Part shown: one piece after another, positions 5,980-12,594 of the stretch | Numbering within the stretch: position 1 is the first letter of the stretch | How the letters are laid out: each line of letters begins with the position of its first letter | From: an uncultured Acetobacteraceae bacterium | GTDB taxonomy: Bacteria; Pseudomonadota; Alphaproteobacteria; Acetobacterales; Acetobacteraceae | NCBI GenBank assembly: GCA_903839965.1 | Contig: CAIMEK010000268.1 | Coordinates: 1 to 23,368 of the forward strand | Direction of reading: 5' to 3' | Length of the DNA stretch: 23,368 nucleotides | Notes under the pieces: generated by a model | The model's database searches: none | Seen by the model: only the letters and a program-made list of their open reading frames with translations | What the model was told of the DNA's origin: nothing | Position numbers and translations under genes: made by a program

Positions 5980-6065
5980 CCCAAAGGTACTGTGACTATT
6001 CTACTGGCAGCGACTCGACCGGCTTTCGGACAGGTGCGCCGGGATGCTGCTTGACAGAGAGTTGA
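5976..6065 (+). CDS. Possible 29-aa Cys-containing micro-protein
   Basis: ATG 5976 overlaps the holin-like stop (ATGA) and opens a 29-codon frame with three cysteines (C6, C24, C25) and many Ser/Thr/Gly. Its stop lies 7 bases before the next gene. The overlap style is that of real genes in this window, but the product resembles nothing I know and the frame could be chance. Confidence 0.3.
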   Translation: MTQRYCDYSTGSDSTGFRTGAPGCCLTES

Positions 6066-6072
6066 GGATGAA

Positions 6073-6315
6073 ATGACGCATTATCGAAAACAGTTCGCGG
6101 GCAGACAGCCTATTTTTCAGGACTGCGATATCGTCGCGGCCTGCAATGTGTCGCAGCAGCAGCCGCATACCGCGATTGCGGCTGGCGTCACCGGCCTGGT
6201 CTTCATCGAATGCAACCTAGTGAACTGTGACCTACCCGACGATGCTCAATTGTTCGGCTGCAACGTCTCGCAGGTCGATTTGTCCGACCCGGACAACCCC
6301 GTGGTGCTTGAATGA
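6073..6315 (+). CDS. Hypothetical small protein with pentapeptide-like segments, 80 aa
   Basis: GAGGATGAA precedes ATG 6073. The product contains short stretches resembling a right-handed beta-helix or pentapeptide coil: IFQDCDIVAACNVS, VFIECNLVNCDLPDD and LFGCNVSQVDLSD. Five cysteines recur next to Asn or Asp in these turns. Small phage proteins with the same CNLVNxxLPDD-like core are common just upstream of tail-fibre genes, with no proven role. Its stop overlaps the start of the beta-helix protein (ATGA, 6312), suggesting co-translation and perhaps a chaperone-like or accessory role to that adhesin (inference). Confidence 0.7.
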   Translation: MTHYRKQFAGRQPIFQDCDIVAACNVSQQQPHTAIAAGVTGLVFIECNLVNCDLPDDAQLFGCNVSQVDLSDPDNPVVLE

Positions 6316-7748
6316 CGATTACCGCTGACTATTTTGTTGACGGAACAGTGGACGCCTACACCGCGTCCCGTACCGGCAGCAGCGGATCGCCCTGGACAGG
6401 CGCTGGCGGTATTCAGCAGGCCCTCTCACTTGCCACCGCCGGTCAGGTCATTGCCGTCAAGGGCGACGGAAGCACAAGCCTGACATGCTCGAAACTCAAA
6501 AAAATAACGGTTGGTTCATTCACTGATGGCGGAGCGCCAATTGCGGCTGGCGATTTCGTTATTGAATCATCAACGTCTGGAGGCAACCCCAACGGTGCTC
6601 AGGGCCATGTGGTATGGAGGCAGAGTGCCACTGTGTTGTGGATTTACGTTTCTGCTGGTACATGGGTAACATCGGGTTCACCAAACAACTACATCTATAA
6701 AAGTTCTGGAAATTACGCTGGCGCAATATCGGCTATAGCCACTCTTGGATTGACTGTTATGACTGCCGGATCTGCTGCCGCTGGTCGATCAAAACTGATA
6801 GGCGTAAATTCATCATCGTGGAACGACGATGGAACGACATTCGTTGTTAGTGGAAACGGATGCACTAACGGACTTGTGGCCAATGCCTCGTTCATGGACT
6901 ACAGGAATTTTGCTATCACAGGAACATCTGGCGGCCACGGCATCCTGTTTAATAGTGCGAATACTGACTGCGTGCTGGTCAACGTGCTCGTTCAGTCCAG
7001 TTCAGGAAATGGGTTCTCGGCAATTGGGAATCGGTTTCTGTTTCGTCGATGTCGTGCATTGAGCAACACGGGAATTGGATTTTACCCTGGATCTTCAGCA
7101 AGTGCGTATACGTTATTCGGCTGCGAATCGCAACTGAATGCAACTGGAGTTTCCATGGCGTCCTCGTCCGCACAGGTTCAGGACTGTATTATTGCGAACA
7201 ACAGCGGTGCAGGACTGGTATACTCTGGAAACGGGCAGGTTGCGGTGGATGGTTGCGTGTTCGACGGAAACGGAACGGATCACATCAACATCTCTGCCGG
7301 AAGTTCCAGCATCATTCGACAATCCCGGTTCTCGTACTGCGGTAGCGGTTACTACGCGATTAATATGAGCGCCGCGACCAATGCCCGAGTGATCGAGGAT
7401 TATAACGTGTTCTTTGCCAATGGCGGCGACACCGGAGCAACGGACACGCATGATAGGCTTAGTGTCGATGTTGGAGCGAACTCGATACACGTCGATAGCG
7501 ACGATGCCCTTGGCTACACGCTCCGCAGCTCCGGCAATTACAACCTGACCAACGCGGCGACATTGCAGAGCGTTTCAAGCTCATTTGACGCCACGAACGT
7601 TCTGGCCATGTGTGCCGGGCTGGTTCCGTTGACTGATTACCCGACCGTCGACAATGTGAAATCGGGCGTGGCCTTCAACAGGGGATTGCAAGGAACCTAT
7701 GCGGCAGCGGGCGGAATTTCCCGCGCCAGATTGGTAGGTGGAGAATGA
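6312..7748 (+). CDS. Beta-helix tailspike/tail-fibre protein, 478 aa
   Basis: The start overlaps the previous stop. The N-terminus (DYFVDGTVDAYTASRTGSSG, then GGIQQALSLATAGQVIAVKG) matches the opening of pectate-lyase-like beta-helix proteins. Residues about 195-350 form repeated rungs rich in N, G, S and hydrophobics (for example HGILFNSANTDCVLVNVLV, CIIANNSGAGLVYSGNG, CVFDGNGTDHINIS). Proteins of this fold act as tailspikes that bind or degrade surface polysaccharide. Carboxylate residues are scattered, but no catalytic set can be assigned. Bases about 6480-7200 are visibly more A/T-rich than the surrounding genes, suggesting that this receptor-binding part came from elsewhere. The gene at 7745 overlaps its stop. 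Confidence 0.75.
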   Translation: MTITADYFVDGTVDAYTASRTGSSGSPWTGAGGIQQALSLATAGQVIAVKGDGSTSLTCSKLKKITVGSFTDGGAPIAAGDFVIESSTSGGNPNGAQGHVVWRQSATVLWIYVSAGTWVTSGSPNNYIYKSSGNYAGAISAIATLGLTVMTAGSAAAGRSKLIGVNSSSWNDDGTTFVVSGNGCTNGLVANASFMDYRNFAITGTSGGHGILFNSANTDCVLVNVLVQSSSGNGFSAIGNRFLFRRCRALSNTGIGFYPGSSASAYTLFGCESQLNATGVSMASSSAQVQDCIIANNSGAGLVYSGNGQVAVDGCVFDGNGTDHINISAGSSSIIRQSRFSYCGSGYYAINMSAATNARVIEDYNVFFANGGDTGATDTHDRLSVDVGANSIHVDSDDALGYTLRSSGNYNLTNAATLQSVSSSFDATNVLAMCAGLVPLTDYPTVDNVKSGVAFNRGLQGTYAAAGGISRARLVGGE

Positions 7749-10075
7749 GGGACAGGCAACAAAATTCAACAAGTTACCCGATGCCGTTCTTCATGGTGTA
7801 TTCCACCGACCACCAAACCGGCAAGCCCGGCCTTAGTCCTGCCGTGACGATCAGCAAGAACGGTGCTGGATTCGGCGCTCCGTCCGGGGCGGTCAGCGAG
7901 ATCGGCAATGGCTGGTACTCTCTGGCAGGCAACGCCACCGACCGGGCTACGCTCGGATCACTAATCATCCACGCGTCGGCAACAGGCGCGGACACGACGG
8001 ATACGCAATTCCGCATCGTGCCGTGGGACCCGTATGACGCGGTTCGGATGGGCCTCACGGCCCTGCCTAACGTCGCCAGCGGAGGCAGGGGCGCGATCAT
8101 TACCCAAGGCGACGGGACAGCGCAACTCAATGTTTCCGGCGGAAAGGCCCCGGCAACAATGGCGGCGGCAGACCTCAACGGCGGAAACGGCGTGGCATTG
8201 ACCGTGGCGCAACAGCAGGCGATCGCGCGGGAGAAATACCAGTGCTCCGGCACCGTGTGGCATGTGTCCGCGACCGGAAGTGACGCAAACGACGGCCTGA
8301 CGTGGGCGACGGCCAAGGCGACGTGGGCGGCGGCAGATGCGGCAGGCGTTGCCGACGACGTCGTTCTTTTCGGGGCAGGAACGTTCACGTTCACCGAGGC
8401 CTGCCCATTTTCGCCCAAGCGGATGCGTTTTTATGGCGCGGGACGATGGGTGACTACTCACACATGTAACTACCAGGCGTACATCGACGAGACTCCCGCG
8501 ATTTCCCCGGCCAGCCAGTCGGGTTTTTTCGACATGGGATTTACGAATACCGGCGCAGGAGACGGACCAACGGACGCCGTTATACTCGGCGGAACTGGCG
8601 TTGGCGTCCACTTTACGGGCTGTTATGCGGCCGCGCAATTCAGCGGCTTTTTAGGTAATTCGACCTGGATACTCGACGACTGCGATGCCAACGGGGCGCA
8701 GCAAACCATCGTCGCAGGCATTGTGCGCAACTGCCGGGCCGTGGCAGCGGGCTATCCCGGCAGCGGTTGCTATGGAATCCAGGCGGACATGGTCGAGAAT
8801 TGCATCGTAACGATGACTCCGACAACCAGCTACGTTTCAGCCGTTGGAATCCGGGCCACCGTTGTGCGTGGATGCAACGTAAGAGTCGATGGAAGTGGTG
8901 GCGATGGGAGTCCACAAGGCATTTGGGCGGCATACATTTTCGATACCGTGATAGTCACGATAGGAGGGCCTGTTGGCACACCAGTGGATCTTGCTGCCCC
9001 GTCCGTGGTGTCTAATTGTATCTATGACGCCACCAAGGCAGCCGGGATCACGCAGGCCCCGCCGCTGGCCAATCTGGACGCGGCGGTAAGCACGCGGCTG
9101 GCCCCCACAACGGCAGGCCGCACGCTGGACGTGGCCGCGACCGGCGAGGCTGGGCTGGACGTCTCCAACATCAAGCAGGCCACCGGAGCGACGACGCTGA
9201 CGAATATCACCGTGCCGACAGTGACGACGCTGACGAACGCGCCGAGCGATTCGGCAGGCGTGACAACCCTTCTCAACCGCATCGGTTCATTCTCCGTTAC
9301 GGGTGCCAACACGATCCTTGGATGCTTCAAGGCCATGCTGTCTAAGACAGCCACGGCACCGAGCGATGTTGGCGGGGCGTTTGACCCGGCGACGGACAGC
9401 GTGGAGGCAATCCGCGACCGCGGCGATGCGGCGTGGGTAACGGGCGGCGGATCGTCGGCCCCCACGGTGGAACAGATTGATGCGAGACTGTCGAGTACGC
9501 ACGGCGGCGGCTCATGGCTTACCTCCGCGTCGGCGGGCAGCGGGGCAAACACCGTCACTGTTACAGTCACCGATGGAACCAGCCCAATCGAGGGCGCAGC
9601 AGTCCGATTCTTCCGCGCTGGAGAATCACTGGGTGCCACCACGAATGCAAGCGGGGTTGCTGTGTTCGGGCTGGGCACATACACATACTCGCTGGCGGCG
9701 TCGGCAAATGGATTCTCGTACACCACGACGACCGGGCACGCGATTTCAGCAGATACTCCGGTGTCGCTGGTAATGACGGCAATCTCGATCACGCCAGCAG
9801 CGGCCCCGCTTACCACGGTTTATACGACGGTCGTCAATGGCGCCGGGGTGGCGCAGGCCGGGAAAGTGGTCACATTCACTCTTTTGTCGTCGGACGGAAC
9901 CACAGCCCTTGCCTACGACGCTACGCCGGTATCCGCCACATCAGACGCGGACGGCGTGATTTTCAAGGCGCTGCGCCGGAATTCCATCTTCAAGGCCACG
10001 GGCCCGACCGGGAACACGTTCACCTTTGGAACGACCGACGACGACACCTGTCCGATACCGGAGTTCATCATTTGA
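7745..10075 (+). CDS. Large adhesin-like tail protein, 776 aa (baseplate-type N-terminus, beta-helix, Ig-like C-terminus)
   Basis: ATG 7745 overlaps the previous stop, with GGTGGAG upstream. Domain order: residues about 14-95, a BppU-like N-terminal beta domain (VTISKNGAGFGAPSGAVSEI, then NGWYSLAGNATD); about 172-420, a beta-helix opened by a WHVSATGSDANDG motif as in DUF1565-like proteins. Next, about 430-600, comes a Thr/Ala linker with low complexity (LTNITVPTVTTLTNAPSD). From about 603 to 680 lies a carboxypeptidase-regulatory/Ig-like domain (VTDGTSPIEGAAVRFF, NASGVAVFGLGTYTYS), and from 690 to 776 a second Ig-like domain (VVNGAGVAQAGKVVTF, SDADGVIF). Such multidomain proteins are receptor-binding or baseplate components. 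Its stop overlaps the TTG start of the large terminase. Confidence 0.75.
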   Translation: MRDRQQNSTSYPMPFFMVYSTDHQTGKPGLSPAVTISKNGAGFGAPSGAVSEIGNGWYSLAGNATDRATLGSLIIHASATGADTTDTQFRIVPWDPYDAVRMGLTALPNVASGGRGAIITQGDGTAQLNVSGGKAPATMAAADLNGGNGVALTVAQQQAIAREKYQCSGTVWHVSATGSDANDGLTWATAKATWAAADAAGVADDVVLFGAGTFTFTEACPFSPKRMRFYGAGRWVTTHTCNYQAYIDETPAISPASQSGFFDMGFTNTGAGDGPTDAVILGGTGVGVHFTGCYAAAQFSGFLGNSTWILDDCDANGAQQTIVAGIVRNCRAVAAGYPGSGCYGIQADMVENCIVTMTPTTSYVSAVGIRATVVRGCNVRVDGSGGDGSPQGIWAAYIFDTVIVTIGGPVGTPVDLAAPSVVSNCIYDATKAAGITQAPPLANLDAAVSTRLAPTTAGRTLDVAATGEAGLDVSNIKQATGATTLTNITVPTVTTLTNAPSDSAGVTTLLNRIGSFSVTGANTILGCFKAMLSKTATAPSDVGGAFDPATDSVEAIRDRGDAAWVTGGGSSAPTVEQIDARLSSTHGGGSWLTSASAGSGANTVTVTVTDGTSPIEGAAVRFFRAGESLGATTNASGVAVFGLGTYTYSLAASANGFSYTTTTGHAISADTPVSLVMTAISITPAAAPLTTVYTTVVNGAGVAQAGKVVTFTLLSSDGTTALAYDATPVSATSDADGVIFKALRRNSIFKATGPTGNTFTFGTTDDDTCPIPEFII

Positions 10076-11889
10076 CCATCGCTGTAAAGCATCACGAGCA
10101 GGCGAAGCAATTCGTCAAGGCTACGTCGGCCTGGATGAGCACTCGCCTTAAGGTGGTGTCTAAGCCGGTAGGCAACGAGCCGGCCAAGCTAGTCCCGTTC
10201 GTTCCTAACGGCGAACAAATGCGATTCAACTACCACATGGGCTTGCAGCAGGCGGCGGGTTTTCCGGTTCGCCTTATCGTGCTCAAGGCCAGGAGAATCG
10301 GCATATCGACCGACGTTGCCGGTATGTTCTTCATGGACTGCCAGACCCGGCCCAATCGCTATGCAACGATGTGCTCGTACAAGAGTGATTCAGCGGATAC
10401 GATCTTTGCGATGGTCCAGAAGTTCAAGGACTCGATACCCGAAGATCAGCGGCACGAATTCGACCGGAGCAACAAGAAGGAATTGCGATGGTCGGCCCCT
10501 TGGCATTCGCACTTTCAGGTGGTGAGTGCCCGAGATGTCGATCCGGGACATTCGACAGAGATCCACAATCTGCATTGTTCCGAGGTTGCCCGCTACCAGT
10601 CTGACCCTCGCATTCTAAACGGCCTACTGAACGGCGTTGCTCGCAATGCCGTGGACACAATGGCCATACTGGAATCGACGGCCTGGGGCGTCGGCGGCAT
10701 CTTTTATGACCGCTATACGGAGGCGGTGAAGCGGTGGCAGGCGAATCCCGACAGTATGGACGGCTTTCTGCCGCTGTTTTTTTCATGGCTGGACTTTTCC
10801 GAATACAAAAAGTCGCTTCCGCACGGGTTCGCTCTTGGCCGTCTTTCCGACGATGAGCAATTCCTGCGCAGCCTCAACGCGACCGACGAGCAAATCTACT
10901 GGTGGCGTGGCGTGGTCGAGGACCACGGAGGCGACGTGGCGCAGGCGCTCGAAAACTATCCAGCGACCTGGGAGCAGGCATTCCAGTATTCTGGCCGGCA
11001 GTATTTCCCGGCGAACGTTCTAGCCCATCACCAGGAGCAGCAGTGTCCTCCGCTGCGCCGAGTACGATTCGAGAGTATCAACGGGCGTGCCGTAATGGTG
11101 GGCGTGGACGACACGGCTACCTGGTGCTGGGAAGTTTGGGACGAACCTGACCCGCAGGACCAGTACGCGGTCGGCGGTGACGTGGCCGAGGGCAAGTTGT
11201 CCGATAAACAAAACGAGAAATCCCCGACCGACTTTTCTACCGGCGTTGTGCTCAACCGCAACAAGATGCGATTTGAGGCTGTGATGCAGGGGCGGATGGA
11301 CCCGGACGTTCACGGTCGTCAGTTGAAGCTGTGCGCTGAGTTCTATAATCATGCGTGGGTTACGCCGGAGTTCAACAAGGACGGCCATGCCTCGCTGATT
11401 GCCATTCTCGGCGAGGACCGGCAGGGATATGACCGGGTTTACAAGCGCGAGGTTGGCCCAGACGCCGTGGACCAGGGCGAGACGGCCCGTTACGGCTGGC
11501 GCACCACATCAGGGGCCAATGGGACCCGGCAGCAGATGATCGACGATTATCGCGCCGCGTGCAGGCCGCAACCCGGCGGCGAGTGGTCCGGTTCTTTGAT
11601 TGTCCGGTCGGACAAGATGATCCATGAGGAACAGGTATTTGTTCTCGGTTCGGACGGCCTGCCGCGCCATAGGCCAGCAGAACATGACGACATTCTCTTT
11701 GCGGCCTTCATCGCTCTGCAACTTCACAAGAGCCGGCAGTGCCCAATGGAACGCAGGGACGATAATTACCGCGAACAAACGGAAGTTCTTGACAAGGGCC
11801 AAGCAAATAGTGTAGCAATGCGTTTAGCATATCCGGGGCAGATCATGCCGCGGAGAACTATGTACACCGAGCAGATGGAGACGCGATGA
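10072..11889 (+). CDS. terL: Terminase large subunit
   Basis: The 605-aa protein is the DNA-packaging motor. The ATPase domain has a Walker A variant KARRIGIST (residues 72-80), a Walker B region EIHNLHCSEVA (163-173, catalytic Glu171) and the coupling motif ILESTAWGVGGIFY (about 200-213). The nuclease domain shows a first acidic residue in GGDVAEG (Asp370) and a late pair in EHDDILFAA (Asp539/540), as in RNase H-fold terminases. The start is TTG 10072, overlapping the previous stop (TTGA), with GGAG at 10060-10063 and an 8-base spacer. No ATG occurs before residue 22, which would cut into the conserved N-terminal adaptor. It pairs with the small subunit at 1271 and with the portal at 12591. 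Confidence 0.93.
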   Translation: MTIAVKHHEQAKQFVKATSAWMSTRLKVVSKPVGNEPAKLVPFVPNGEQMRFNYHMGLQQAAGFPVRLIVLKARRIGISTDVAGMFFMDCQTRPNRYATMCSYKSDSADTIFAMVQKFKDSIPEDQRHEFDRSNKKELRWSAPWHSHFQVVSARDVDPGHSTEIHNLHCSEVARYQSDPRILNGLLNGVARNAVDTMAILESTAWGVGGIFYDRYTEAVKRWQANPDSMDGFLPLFFSWLDFSEYKKSLPHGFALGRLSDDEQFLRSLNATDEQIYWWRGVVEDHGGDVAQALENYPATWEQAFQYSGRQYFPANVLAHHQEQQCPPLRRVRFESINGRAVMVGVDDTATWCWEVWDEPDPQDQYAVGGDVAEGKLSDKQNEKSPTDFSTGVVLNRNKMRFEAVMQGRMDPDVHGRQLKLCAEFYNHAWVTPEFNKDGHASLIAILGEDRQGYDRVYKREVGPDAVDQGETARYGWRTTSGANGTRQQMIDDYRAACRPQPGGEWSGSLIVRSDKMIHEEQVFVLGSDGLPRHRPAEHDDILFAAFIALQLHKSRQCPMERRDDNYREQTEVLDKGQANSVAMRLAYPGQIMPRRTMYTEQMETR

Positions 11890-12245
11890 GCACGCCAGGA
11901 ATCAGATTTGTCCATTACGTGATGCCCGACACATCGCACGCCGCCGGCCAGCAGCGGGTAGCGATTGTGACGGCGAACGATTCATCCCAGGTCGGGATGA
12001 TCCTCGAATTGTCGGTATTCAAGCGGCAGGCCGGAGAGTTCGGCACGCCCACCGAGTTCGGCCACAGCAATTGCATCGTGGCCGAGAGCGACACGCACGC
12101 CGTAATCGGCTCCGTGTTCTATGACAAAGAACAGCATCCCGGCACGTGGCACGCGGCGACGGACCCGGAGATTGACCGTACGCCTGCCCCGGAGACCTTC
12201 ACCGAACCGCCGGTCGTTCATCAGCCTGGAGATGTGATCGGATAG
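11886..12245 (+). CDS. Hypothetical conserved-type phage protein, 119 aa
   Basis: The start overlaps the large terminase stop (ATGA). The product looks like a small beta protein: RFVHYVMPD near the start, QRVAIVTANDSSQVGMILEL in the middle, then VFYDKEQHPGTWHAATD. Short phage proteins with a 'variable loop plus GTWHW-like' ending are frequent near terminase and portal genes and have no established function. The last 25 residues are Pro/Thr-rich (TPAPETFTEPPVVHQPG) and probably disordered. A strong terminator follows, so this is the last gene of the adhesin-terminase transcript. Confidence 0.7.
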   Translation: MSTPGIRFVHYVMPDTSHAAGQQRVAIVTANDSSQVGMILELSVFKRQAGEFGTPTEFGHSNCIVAESDTHAVIGSVFYDKEQHPGTWHAATDPEIDRTPAPETFTEPPVVHQPGDVIG

Positions 12246-12272
12246 TCTAAAAACCGAATATCACCCAAAGGA

Positions 12273-12290
12273 CAGGGCTGGCCAGCCCTG
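12273..12290. repeat. Perfect 18-bp palindrome
   Basis: The sequence CAGGGCTGGCCAGCCCTG is perfectly self-complementary across 18 bases with no loop. It lies in the gap after the 119-aa gene and 17 bases before the terminator stem. It could be a dimeric protein site, part of a tandem terminator, or a packaging-related site. Nothing in the sequence decides between these. Confidence 0.6.
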
Positions 12291-12307
12291 GACTTCGGCG
12301 ACGAAGC

Positions 12308-12354
12308 AATAGGCCCGACATCGTGCGCATGACGGTGGCGGGCCTATTTCTTTT
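12308..12354 (+). terminator. Rho-independent terminator before the portal operon
   Basis: AATAGGCCCG (12308-12317) and CGGGCCTATT (12339-12348) form a perfect 10-bp stem with a 21-base loop, followed by the U-rich run TTCTTTT. It separates the terminase transcript from the portal/head genes. The portal operon would need readthrough or its own promoter; I saw no clear promoter between 12355 and 12370. Confidence 0.8.
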
Positions 12355-12369
12355 GGGAAGCGAGAATCT

Positions 12370-12594
12370 ATGGGACTTGGAACAGACATAGCGGTACTTG
12401 TGGCCGTGGCGACCGCCGCAGTGATGGCAACTCTGGCCATCTACCGGCTTGGCTACCGCGACGGATTGAAGGTGGCCGAGTACAGGGTGCGAATCGAGAA
12501 GGGCCTTCCTGCCATCGAGTCCCTTCCGGCCAAGGAAGCAGAGATTGACATGACTGACGATGAGGCCGTGAAGAGGAAATTTGAAACCCGATGA
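12370..12594 (+). CDS. Small single-pass membrane protein, 74 aa
   Basis: GGGAAGCGAG precedes ATG 12370. Residues about 7-29 form one hydrophobic helix (IAVLVAVATAAVMATLAIY). A basic junction and a charged cytoplasmic-type tail follow (AEYRVRIEKGLPAIES, then EIDMTDDEAVKRKF). It overlaps the portal start (ATGA, 12591), so it is translated with the portal. The reason for a membrane protein at the head of a capsid operon is unclear. Comparable small genes occur upstream of portals in other phages without known function. No family was recognised. Confidence 0.65.
   Translation: MGLGTDIAVLVAVATAAVMATLAIYRLGYRDGLKVAEYRVRIEKGLPAIESLPAKEAEIDMTDDEAVKRKFETR

Noticed and set aside
6051..6079. TTGACA at 6051 as a third promoter
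   Set aside because: No -10-like box at 16-18 bases and no A/T-rich run; it lies within a possible micro-ORF just before an SD.
9514..10071. Upstream extension of the large terminase frame to 9514
   Set aside because: It overlaps the Ig-like domains of the 7745 gene in another phase and translates to Arg/His-rich, non-protein-like sequence. The TTG at 10072 has the SD and overlap.
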